DNA from: Corallochytrium limacisporum
Lineage: Eukaryota; Opisthokonta
Direction: 5' to 3'
Length of the DNA: 64,000 nt
Assembly (NCBI GenBank): GCA_002811645.1
Contig: PDIP01000003.1
Span: 628,026 to 692,025, forward strand
This document shows positions 54,860 to 64,000 of the stretch, piece by piece. The stretch's first letter is position 1. Every line of letters begins with the position of its first letter. The notes below the pieces were generated by a model. It did no database searches. It was not told the DNA's origin and saw nothing but the letters and a program-made list of their open reading frames with translations. A program made the translations under genes and the position numbers.

Positions 54860-56752
54860 GCGAGCCGGCCCTACTAGATCAAAGTCTTTCTCTTTGACCA
54901 CGTCCTGTACTGATCTAATACATCTGTCCCTTACACAAACATTACATTTGCAAGTAACTAATCATACAGCAGTGTGCTGGCTTTATCCAGATATACTTGT
55001 CAATTACTACTATTAAATGTTCGAGATGATCATTTCTTACGTGCATATGTTGCGACCGAATGAGTCCTTCCTCTGCTTGCATAGCTTGATCGTGACAAAC
55101 TTATCCTCGGAATCCGAGCGTTTTGCTATTGTGCTCGTCAGTACACTCTCTGACACTCCCGAACGGTAGCCCAAAAGCCAACACCGTGCCCATTGTCCAT
55201 CGAACCCACAAGATCACGGGCTGCATGCAAAGAATCGAGCGCACGACAAGATCAGGAAGGACAATTGTCGACGCCATATGTCAGACAGCACCTCTTTCTC
55301 GTCCTCAGGTTGACCCCCCAAGGTACTTCTGTGTCTTCGTCGGATGTGTTTGTGCTCACCAACTACAGTTGTTAAGCACGGAACTGGCAGCCAGAGGTGG
55401 AATCCATGACCTTCTTCTCTCTCTGTTTCCCCTTTCCTTCATCCTTCCCTGCGTAGCTTAACAAAGAATGTACGTGTCCATCCGCACGAAGTCTTAGAAA
55501 TGAACAGTACACACAACCGCGGGCAGGACAGCCTTAACAGGAAAGAGGAGGTCACTAGAAAGAACTCTGCCCAAACACCAACCCAGTCAGCCAACCAAAG
55601 CCGATAGCCATCCACGGGCCACGCAGATCGGCCACAGGGACAAATTTATGCGGCGAGAAAAATTTGGTGACCTCTCTCTATTCGTGGAAAATTCGCAAAA
55701 CTTCAGCAGCAGCCGGCCGTGTTTACTACAAAAAGGCTCGGTTCATTTGGACCAGTGCCGTCTCGGACTAAAAATGAAGCTGTCAAAGACCCCTCCCTGG
55801 TTCCACACCTTGTCACAACCGGATACCGCATCCTAACCTGCCCTTGCAAGCCAAGAAATATTTTGCAGGCACAAGATTTCAGTACATTCTATATCTAGTT
55901 TGCAGTTTCAGTGGTCCCCACCGTACAAAAACCGGCTGATATAAGGATGACTACCGACCGAACCCTTTGTTTCACTCAAATGCAATTCTATCTCCAGGAA
56001 TGGGCATTTTCCTGGTGCAAAATTTGACAAATTTTATTCTCCTTGCATCCTTGAAACAATATTTCCACTGCCTGCTTACTATGGGCTTCGCACCGTTTCG
56101 CGACAAAAAGATCTGTGGCGCGCTCCCAGTCGGTGACCGGGAAAATTTTTCACCGCGCTCGGTCTAATCCACCAACGTGCCTCTCTGCAAACCCCCTAAA
56201 AGAACTACCACCACCACGGGGAAACAAGCCGCCCCCCCCCCCTACCTTCCTTTTTCGTATCGGGGCGGTGGTGCGCACACGGCCACTTTGGATTTACCGT
56301 CGCCCTGTCAGTGACGCAATCAAAACCGGTGGGTCCGCTTTGGAGACCACACCCTTGGGGAGGGGTTGGGTTAGGGCACCGGCCGGGGGAAAGCAGGAAA
56401 AGGACGGGGAAGCCGAACAGACTGGCACAGAATCGGGAGTTACAAGGGCAGAGCAATGTTTCAATCCTCATTGGATCACACTGCCTTCATTGTCATCGTT
56501 AGCCCTCATATCAATGCCTTTGTGTATATGGAGCTGTGAAGCACACCACTTTCCCCAGAACGAGCCCACACCTCTACAGGTAGTGTCACAAAATGTCAAA
56601 CTTACTCACAGAAGATCGATATATCACCGAAAGGTATATAAATCGAAACGTCTTTCTCCATGATCCACATTGAATCAGGAGCAAATATCAACCATAAATA
56701 ACATATCAGAGAGCCAGATTCAGCTTTTTACGACTCCTCTTTGTCAAGCATC
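54860..56752. other. Intergenic region between the two secreted-protein genes
   Basis: About 1.9 kb with no supported gene. An inverted repeat TCAAAG/CTTTGA (54879-54897) lies just after copy A. A C11 run occurs near 56231. Near the end, TATATAAAT at 56635-56643 is a good TATA box for copy B. I found no third, degenerate copy of the family. Confidence 0.45.
56635..56643 (+). promoter_or_regulatory. TATA box of secreted-protein gene copy B
   Basis: TATATAAAT lies 110 bp upstream of the ATG at 56753, which is a fitting distance for a TATA box plus a short 5' UTR. Confidence 0.55.
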
Positions 56753-57316
56753 ATGAAGACCACCAATGCCATCATCGTTGCCACCACGGCCGCCGCCGCC
56801 GAACTTGCTTCTGCTCGCTCCATGCTGCGCCGGCAGTGGGCTGACTGGCCTAGCATTGCCTTTGTTAACAATGTGCGAAACGTACCAACTGGATACGACA
56901 CGTTCACATTGGCTCTCCAGAGCCCTGATACAACCGGCTCATTTTTTTTGCCCGATGTCTGGGATGACAACTACCAGGCGGCCCTCTTGCCTAACTCGAC
57001 AGTGACTTTCGACATGTACCAGTACTGCAATACCGACGTTTCCTTTGTTATTAACTCCGTGCAGGATGCTACCAACCAAACAACTGTTCTCACCAATGAG
57101 TACGGCATAGCCTCGAATTCACCGGTAGGTTGCTTCACCCTTACCAACACTTTCGAACCTAGTCAGAACCGTCCTACTCCGGCCATTGTCTGGTCCGTTG
57201 AGGAGCAAACCCTTGGTAACACCGGACCCACAGTCTATATTTGCAGTGCTGATGACTTCGTCACCTACCTCAACAGCTGCAACTTCAACTACACGTGCCA
57301 GCAAGGGATTTGCTAA
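56753..57316 (+). CDS. Small secreted protein, family of unknown function (copy B)
   Basis: The ATG at 56753 gives 187 aa. The N-terminus (MKTTNAIIVATTAAAAELAS) is an unusual signal peptide, less hydrophobic than in copy A but with an Ala-rich core. The mature protein matches copy A in order: FVN, then LPNSTVTFDMYQYCNTD, then TLGNTGPTVYICSADDFVTY and LNSCNF. It has six cysteines; the two extra ones are in a tail that copy A lacks (NYTCQQGIC). An N-glycosylation site (PNST) is shared (PANTT in A). Copy B has a TATA box and lies 1.9 kb downstream of A on the same strand. No known family is recognised. The gene is intronless. Confidence 0.75.
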   Translation: MKTTNAIIVATTAAAAELASARSMLRRQWADWPSIAFVNNVRNVPTGYDTFTLALQSPDTTGSFFLPDVWDDNYQAALLPNSTVTFDMYQYCNTDVSFVINSVQDATNQTTVLTNEYGIASNSPVGCFTLTNTFEPSQNRPTPAIVWSVEEQTLGNTGPTVYICSADDFVTYLNSCNFNYTCQQGIC

Positions 57317-60224
57317 AATCAAGAACGTATCCCCCGATCGTCCACCTCTCATGGGATGATTATATTTTTCAGTACCAGCTCATGACCATAAATGCCACAG
57401 ATGGCAACTTTTATAGCTTCTGCAGACCCGATCCATTGTTCTTGTCGTTGCCTTGTTGAGAATGCCGTGTCGTAATTTATAGTTGATCCCTTTCTCACTA
57501 TGTCGGAAGAGACCCCTTCCCCAGCCTACCCAACGCAGAGTCGACCACGATTCTCATAGTGATCAGCCGTGCGCGCTGTGACTGCTTTGCAAAAGAGTCA
57601 GCGCAGTCTGGCGTCTAATGAGTTCATGGAATGGAGGGTAACTTGATCGCATCTATGGTGTTCCCGCCCAAACACCAACTATCACCACAGCAGCTGTCTT
57701 CATGCTTCTGAACAAACCGCGGTAAATAGGCCCCCAAGAATGCACCTCCCCCACAATCAATCAAACCAGTCACATTAATGTACTGTCTACATGATTACGA
57801 ACGCAGGAGTCGTAGGTGCATTGCATGTAACATTGGTACCACTGGTACCACGACGATGTACATGCTACTGGAAAATGCATATTGTGAGCTGTGTAAAGGC
57901 GCGGTTTGACGATTCCTCGAATTCTCGTTCATGGGTACTTGAATCCTGGGCGCGAAGCACAAGGTCCAAACATTAACTGAAGAGTATCCGTACTTTCCAT
58001 GCCCTAGCAGGTTCTCCCTCCTTGGATTTGCACGTGAACCCCGATTGGAGGGGGGCAAATTGAAACTAGTACCTGATGGACGTGGTCATGACCACCCGTG
58101 ACCGTTCTTCACCCGTGATGTTACGCATACTGCTGTGAATCCAAACCAAATACTGCGCTGTACGAACAAATATGTCAAGTGCTGTCAACTGCTATAGCTA
58201 TATATGACTGCCTGTGTACTGATGCAGCCGACCATCCATCGAAGACACCTGGGAAAGCGGCACCCACGGCAGAGGACACTAATATGATACACTGGAGAGT
58301 ATAGAGTCATTCCAACGTCATACGCGAGCTGCATGGCCTGTGTTAAGGCTGTAAAGATTCTGATGTATCGATTCCGTTGGAGCGGAAGCATCGATCGTTG
58401 CCATGAATGTTCAGAGTAGAATGTCGGAGCACAATGCAAAACCTTTACGAAATACTGTGGGCGGCGATCTGGTGGCGTCAACCCGGAGATGCCCACGATG
58501 GATGTGATGGTGCACTGTCTAAAGTGAATATAGAGCGCCAAAGCAGCCCTCTCTAGAGGGCGCCGGACAGGAACGCATCAGTGTCTTTCTGACAACACAA
58601 CAACGAGTTCTCTCGAATGCAAGGGAACCAATCTTTCCTCACACACTGAAATTGGTCTAAATCCTAGTGCTAATGTCTACAGGTATGTTTACGCCAATCT
58701 GCGGTAAATCGCGTTGACATGGTAGATGAAGACCACAGAAACGTCGCATGAACGCTGGACTGGACTGTCCCATGCCAGCAACCAGTCCAGACTACATTGT
58801 GTATCGAGTGCGTTCGAATAGTCTTCCTAGTACGACCAGCGCACCAGCATTATCCTTCCAAAAGGGGGAAGTGAGGTAAGCAAATGAGGTCCCACGAAGA
58901 TCCGCACAATTTCGTCTTGTTGACAATTTCGTCTTGTTGACAATCTCGTCTTTTTGACAATTTTCGTCATTGTTCAAAGTGATGGCAGACTTGTCGTGCG
59001 TTCCCAGCATTGTTTGGGAGGCTTCCACATGTTTTGCAGCGATGGTGACTTGTAAACTATTGCGCAGAATAGGACGATCCGCCAGGCATGGTGTGGTGTC
59101 TCACTGGTGCCATTCGGAGCTACCACCCGTTTCACTTGCCTACATTTTAATACTTACTTATATGCAGATCGGGACGTTAGTGCGGAGAATGAGACTGGCA
59201 GGAGACCCAGAGGGGAGGGGGGGGGAGGTGGTGAGCGATTTCAGTAGCCGCTGCCGCTGCACATGCCCCCGATATGTCACGGGCGCTACCAAATTCCAAA
59301 ACTCCGTGCCCATACTCTAGACGAAAATGAGCTCGTCTATGCCGAGCCTCGGTTTCAAATATTGCAAAGTTCCGTCAGTGAGCGCGGAGGACAACGCTCT
59401 GACGCGAATTACATTTGAGAAACATGCAGTCACCGTAGTCGAAAACTGCCAGTCAAAGACATCTGATGGAAGGGGCCACCAAATGAGGAGCAGAGCGCAT
59501 GGGAGATGTGAACGGGAAGTCCCTCTGAATCGTCGAGGCCAAGAGTGGTACTGATTCGGACTCCTATGCTTCTCTTTTATGAGCACCTACAATGATTCCG
59601 CACATTGACCCGCATACAGTCCGATTGCGAATGTGTAGCTGTGTAATTCTACTCTGGAAGAGGGGGCGAGCAACGGTACGTTCGCGATGTGACTCAAGAG
59701 TCACCACACGCCAAACTATATACAAATGGGCTACTTGTCGGGCTGCCACATTGGGACGTTAGCAAGTACTGTATACAGGGTGTTAGCATGAAGACAAGCT
59801 TTTATAGTAACTAAGGTATCCCATAGGATTGCCCTGCTGGCCGGGGCAGGATGGCAACTCCAGTTCGAGTGAATCAAAGGAGGCAACCCGCACGCACTTG
59901 CGGCGGACGCGCCTGGGTGATTTTGCGGAGGAGGGGGGAAAGGCGAGGGGTCAATTTCGAGTGCCACACAAACTAAGTGGAAGGTGATCGCCGGCACCAT
60001 CTTCCAAGAAAATGGACAAGGTAAAACCGGTACAATACAGGCTGCAACTCTGTGTTGAGAAAAGTAAGGCCGACTTTGGAAAACCCCGACATTGGGAATC
60101 CAGAAAGCCATGTATTTAAGGTCATGGTTGAGGTGATCGTGATATTGTCCAGGGTACTTGATCACAAGCGTGTTGTCTACGGTATAACCATACCAGGGCC
60201 ATCGCAAAGTCCACGATCACCATC
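57317..60224. other. Intergenic region, about 2.9 kb
   Basis: The longest spacer in the window lies between copy B and the OPT transporter. It holds a 17-bp tandem repeat at 58906-58975 and a G11 run near 59216-59226. Short ORFs on both strands look random. TATTTAAG at 60113-60120, about 105 bp before the OPT ATG, may be its TATA box. Confidence 0.45.
58906..58975 (+). repeat. 17-bp tandem repeat, four units
   Basis: The unit ACAATTTCGTCTTGTTG occurs twice perfectly (58906-58922 and 58923-58939), once with two changes (58940-58956) and once as a degenerate partial copy to about 58975. Confidence 0.85.
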
Positions 60225-62462
60225 ATGGCACCCTCTCCTTATGTTGATAATGAGCCTTCCCTTGGCGAAGCTGCTGAAGAGGTGAAGGTAGTGTCCCTAG
60301 ACGACAAGAAACTCTATGACGATGCCAAGGACTCGAAGAGTGTCAGCTCCATCGACTCTGAGTATGATCCTGAGGTTGAGGACAAAGACGAACCTGTCAT
60401 CACCTTTCGCATTATTGTTATAAGTACAATCCTCAACTTTCTCTGGTCTTACGTCAATCAGATTGGTAACTACCGGACCGTTGCTTTCAGTTTGGATACC
60501 TCTGTTGCCCTCCTTATCTCTTATGTCTTGTTGTCGTGGATGGCAAGATCGCTACCCAGCTGGAAGCTTCGACTTGGTCCGTACACCATCGACACCAATC
60601 CTGGTCCCTTTAATATTCGTGAACATGTCATGCTTGCTCTGATCACGCAGGAGGCCGGAGGTACTGCTTACGTTGCGAATACGTTGTACTTCATGGAGGC
60701 TAAACTTGGACAGAATATTGGCTGGTTCGGAGATTTCCTGCTTATTCTGTGCACAAAGATGGTTGGCTACGGTTTGGCTATTCTCTTCTACCGTTTTCTT
60801 ATCATGGCTAAAAGCATGCCTTGGCCTGGGGCAATATTTCAGGCGGAGGTCTTTAAAATGCTCCACGAAGATAGCCGGTCGCGCCTCAAGGTGTTTGGTC
60901 TGGTCGGTATCCTCAGTCTTGTGTACATGTGGGTTCCCGGTTTCTTCTGGCCAGGTCTGATTTCTGTGTCCATGCTCTGCTGGATTGCTGCTGGTCAACA
61001 CACTAGCCCGAACGGTCCCCTGCAGATAATGGGTCGTGGTCTCAGCCAAGGTTTTGGTCTAGGCACCATGATGTTTGACATGTCTATCTTTATTGCCTAC
61101 TTTGGGTTGGTAGCGTATATTCCTGCATGGCTCGGATTCAACGCCGTGGTCGGTGGAGTTCTGTACGCTTGGATTCTGTCTCCCATTGCCTACTTCTCCG
61201 ACTTTGCCAATAGCAAGAACTTCGACCCCAAAGGTCTAGGTTTGTACCTCGCGAACGGCACAGACTACCCCATCGAACTCCTATTCAATGACGAGCTCGA
61301 ATGGCAGGAGGACGTCTGGGAAACCTATGGGTATGCCTACCTCAGCGGGTTTTATGCAATAGTTTACTTCTTCGGTTTCATGGCACTTACTGCTGCTATC
61401 AGCCACACTATTATCTGGCACTGGGATGACATGGTGACCGCCCTTAGCAAGGAGAACCACCATACTAAGTCGAAGCACGCTATTGCCATAGAAAAGATGG
61501 GCAAAGCCAGCGGAGTTCCCTACTGGTTCGGTATCCTGTTCATTGTCGTTTTCATCGGCATTTTCATTGCAACAAATTTTGCGTATGGTATTGATTACCC
61601 ATGGTGGGCGGTCATTGTGTCTGTGCTTTTAGCGGCCTTCTTCATGATTCCCATCGGTGCTATTCTTTCTGTTACCGGAAACATGCTCGGTTTGAACATC
61701 CTTTGTGAGATGATTGGTGGTTTGATGCTTCACCACAATCCCAATGGAGCGATTCTTGTCAAAGTGACCGGGTACATGGGGCTTTACCATGGCCTTAGCC
61801 TAGTGGGTAACATGAAGATGTGCCAGTTTTTCAAAATTAATTACCGCACAGTCTTAATAATGCAGGCCTGGGGTACTTTCGTCACGTCCCTGGCAGACAC
61901 CACGGCGTATCGTAACGTAATGGACAATAACCTTTTAGATGGATCTAACCCTGACTGGGCCTCCACCAATCTAGCAATCTACACCACTGCCTCTTACCTC
62001 TGGGGCGGTATCGGTCCGTATGAGGCATGGATGTCTCCCAATTCTCCGTACCGTGGTCTGTTCTTCGGCGGTCTTGTTGCCGGTGTTGTTCTACCCGTTA
62101 TCTTCTGGGGCTTGAGCCGCCAGTGGTCTGTTTTCAAGTATGTTCATATCCCCATGCTGACTCTTATGCCTAGCTTCCCCAACATTAACTCCTGGTTTAT
62201 AACCACTTTTTTGATGGTGGTTCTATTCCAGGTCATCATGCCAAAGCGGTTCCCAAATTTCTACAAGAACAACACATATATCACCATCGCGGGTTTGGCT
62301 GCCGGTCTGGGTGTCGGTTCTTTCATCATTTCCATGATGAGTGGCTTTGGGCACGTCTCCCTCAACAACCTACCAGCGTGGACCAATCCCGATGCTGGGT
62401 GCGGCTACATGGACCTACCATCCGATGTATGTCAAATCACTTCATTCGGTGTGTGTGAGTAA
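60225..62462 (+). CDS. OPT-family oligopeptide transporter
   Basis: The 745-aa protein has about 14-16 hydrophobic segments and OPT signatures: NPGPFNIREHVMLALITQEA (the family NPGPFN motif), a TKMVGYGLAILFYRF segment, WPGAIFQAEVF, and a late SPNSPYRGLFFGGLVAGVV block. OPT proteins use proton symport to import tetra- and pentapeptides, glutathione or metal chelates. The acidic N-terminal tail (about residues 1-60, YDPEVEDKDEP) is cytoplasmic. The C-terminus has a short Cys-containing end (CGYMDLPSDVC and CE). The ATG at 60225 is the first in frame and gives full length. Substrate cannot be told from sequence. The gene is intronless. Confidence 0.93.
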   Translation: MAPSPYVDNEPSLGEAAEEVKVVSLDDKKLYDDAKDSKSVSSIDSEYDPEVEDKDEPVITFRIIVISTILNFLWSYVNQIGNYRTVAFSLDTSVALLISYVLLSWMARSLPSWKLRLGPYTIDTNPGPFNIREHVMLALITQEAGGTAYVANTLYFMEAKLGQNIGWFGDFLLILCTKMVGYGLAILFYRFLIMAKSMPWPGAIFQAEVFKMLHEDSRSRLKVFGLVGILSLVYMWVPGFFWPGLISVSMLCWIAAGQHTSPNGPLQIMGRGLSQGFGLGTMMFDMSIFIAYFGLVAYIPAWLGFNAVVGGVLYAWILSPIAYFSDFANSKNFDPKGLGLYLANGTDYPIELLFNDELEWQEDVWETYGYAYLSGFYAIVYFFGFMALTAAISHTIIWHWDDMVTALSKENHHTKSKHAIAIEKMGKASGVPYWFGILFIVVFIGIFIATNFAYGIDYPWWAVIVSVLLAAFFMIPIGAILSVTGNMLGLNILCEMIGGLMLHHNPNGAILVKVTGYMGLYHGLSLVGNMKMCQFFKINYRTVLIMQAWGTFVTSLADTTAYRNVMDNNLLDGSNPDWASTNLAIYTTASYLWGGIGPYEAWMSPNSPYRGLFFGGLVAGVVLPVIFWGLSRQWSVFKYVHIPMLTLMPSFPNINSWFITTFLMVVLFQVIMPKRFPNFYKNNTYITIAGLAAGLGVGSFIISMMSGFGHVSLNNLPAWTNPDAGCGYMDLPSDVCQITSFGVCE

Positions 62463-62717
62463 AATGAGGGGAGGAGTCTATTGCAAATTAGCAGATGTCC
62501 TTTTCCTGCACCCTGCCGGGCACACTAGGCTGCAGCACCAAGGCAGTACCGTGATACCTGCACTTCATAGAATCACCATAGCAAAAGTCACTTACAAAGG
62601 AACAGTGATTGAGACGCATACTGAAATGAGAATAAATGTACTGAGCAACACTACACTGAAGTTCCAGCTCATCATCGTAAGGGTCACAGCAGCTGTGTGA
62701 CAAGTGACACGTACGTG

Positions 62718-62735
62718 TATATATATATATATATA
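62718..62735 (+). repeat. (TA)9 microsatellite
   Basis: Nine TA units are followed by AT-rich sequence (AACATATATAAATA), about 255 bp downstream of the OPT gene stop. Confidence 0.9.
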
Positions 62736-63107
62736 AACATATATAAATAGGAATCAACATGAAAATTTTTTTGGTATTTGCTTAGGTATTTCCTCTCGCC
62801 ACGGCCACAATATTCCCGCTCCTCCTTCGACGTGGAAGGTGTCATTGTCGAAAACAGCAGGCCGAAGTGCTTAGCTAGGTACTGAAGTCCACTCCACAGG
62901 CACTTGATACATACCTTATTGATCTTAGTTCCTCAGAACCTCATCTGGCTTCAGTGGCTGCCGAGTATACTCCACATCCATCGAACATGGTTTCGCTGAA
63001 GGGTGGGCAGGGTCTGTGATCTCTTCGTACAAGCAGCATATCTCTGCACGGAACAGAATGAACTCCTCCCATAGCCAAAGTACCTAGGAATGAAAACAGC
63101 GCGCAAA

Positions 63108-63205
63108 TAGTAGTGAGAGGAGGCGTCGAGGTGCACGCATTCAGACAACACACACATAGCAGTGAGAGGAGACGTTGGGGTACATGCAGTCAGACAACAC
63201 ACACC
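63108..63205 (+). repeat. 49-bp tandem direct repeat, two units
   Basis: Units at 63108-63156 and 63157-63205 share TAG(T/C)AGTGAGAGGAG(G/A)CGT, then CA(T/G)(T/G)CAGACAACACACAC-type sequence, with only a few differences. They are not part of a longer array. Confidence 0.8.
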
Positions 63206-64000
63206 TCAAGGAATGTTGACGGGAAGGCTGACAGCGGTTTCTCAAGTTCCCCGATGGTGATGATTCATGAGAGTGAGAGCCAAGGTGTGACACGTACACC
63301 CTAACGCCGTATTTACCCATGGTAGTGGTTGTTGTCTCCACATGTGTCAGTGAAGTTTACAAGGGGTGTGTACCACTATAGAGGACCCATGACGGTTTGC
63401 TAACGAGTGCGCGGGTATTTCCGGTGAGTCTGCTTGCAAATTCTTTTCTATGGGTCCGCAACTCCCGAATAAATTTCCGCGCACGAGGCGCTATGGTGCA
63501 CGAATGCGGGCAGAAAAAAAACGAACTATTTGTAGAGGGAGTAGATTTCTTCATGGAATAGAACCTCATTTACATCGCAGTGGGATTCGCTTTGCTGCGA
63601 AAAGTGTCCACCGGCGGTTAAAGACATATTTTTATCCCCTTATGACAACACGAAGATCACGGCTCAGGGGGCTTGCAGTGGACATAGTAGTCAGCAGTAA
63701 CAGACCGCAGGATATTTTTTGAGTCCTTTGGCAGGACACATGGCCTTATTCATTCTGCTGAAACTTTCGTCAAAATATCCGCCCTTTCGACGTCTAAGAC
63801 AAATGCATTGATCCGCAAGTTTCCTGAAGCTGAGTGATTTGCCAATAGGTGTAGTGCACAAAGGCACATCGTTGGCTGCGTTTGTATACCACCCTCTGTC
63901 TCATAATATTAGGCCGAACCTATTCAAATCACATTCATTCGAATCCCGACCGCTGTGGCGGGAAACATTTTGCGCGTTCAAACTCAGCGTAGCCGACTCT

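Larger units (their letters stand above)
62463..64000. other. 3' end of the window, no gene supported
   Basis: About 1.5 kb downstream of the OPT gene. It contains a (TA)9 tract, a 49-bp direct repeat in two copies, and scattered short ORFs that look random. A genuine gene may begin beyond the window edge. Confidence 0.4.

Noticed and set aside
63940-63965. Possible tRNA T-arm (TCGAATCCCGACC) at the window end
   Set aside because: No matching A box or cloverleaf stems lie upstream.

Overview
This is a nuclear window from a unicellular eukaryote, most likely an opisthokont. Twenty-one confident or likely protein genes lie on both strands. Most are intronless, and intergenic spacers range from about 100 bp (convergent pairs) to almost 3 kb. 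A U2 snRNA gene and one gene with two very small introns (46 and 41 nt) show that splicing occurs. The gene mix crosses the usual fungal/animal split. HIS4 is a fungal-type trifunctional fusion, while cyclin Y, a Rap1GAP-type RapGAP, an MTMR9-like dead myotubularin, mitochondrial methylmalonyl-CoA mutase and the ciliary protein CFAP410 (C21orf2) are typical of animals, their unicellular relatives or zoosporic fungi. I infer a lineage that keeps cilium genes, either a unicellular holozoan (a Corallochytrium-like organism would fit) or a chytrid-grade fungus. I cannot decide without a search.

Layout. 1-11 kb: 3' part of a Myb/SANT-like gene, GPN2, a coiled-coil protein, a fatty-acid elongase, U2 snRNA, a REX1B-domain protein, a LYR-motif protein and methylmalonyl-CoA mutase. 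11-27 kb: RapGAP, an ING-family PHD protein, cyclin Y, a small mitochondrial membrane protein, a broken PAS/adenylate-cyclase relic, a C2H2 zinc-finger protein, a spliced membrane protein divergent from a CobW-family GTPase, and ribosomal protein eS4. 27-44 kb: an orphan type I membrane protein, pseudo-myotubularin, MLH1, CDC48/VCP, an unknown protein and an essential rRNA-processing factor (I read it as MPP10). 44-64 kb: HIS4, an orphan protein, L-2-hydroxyglutarate dehydrogenase, CFAP410, two related small secreted proteins of unknown family, and an OPT oligopeptide transporter. No tRNA, rRNA, transposon ORF or CRISPR array was seen.

The genes do not form one pathway. Most are housekeeping: ribosome biogenesis (eS4, MPP10-like), proteostasis (CDC48), mismatch repair (MLH1), RNA polymerase assembly (GPN2), histidine synthesis (HIS4), propionate and 2-hydroxyglutarate metabolism, and lipid elongation. 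Three features stand out: the cyclase relic, cut at its 5' end beside an interstitial telomere sequence and missing its catalytic core; the pair of secreted proteins; and repeated C-run/G-run palindromes in the intergenic DNA.
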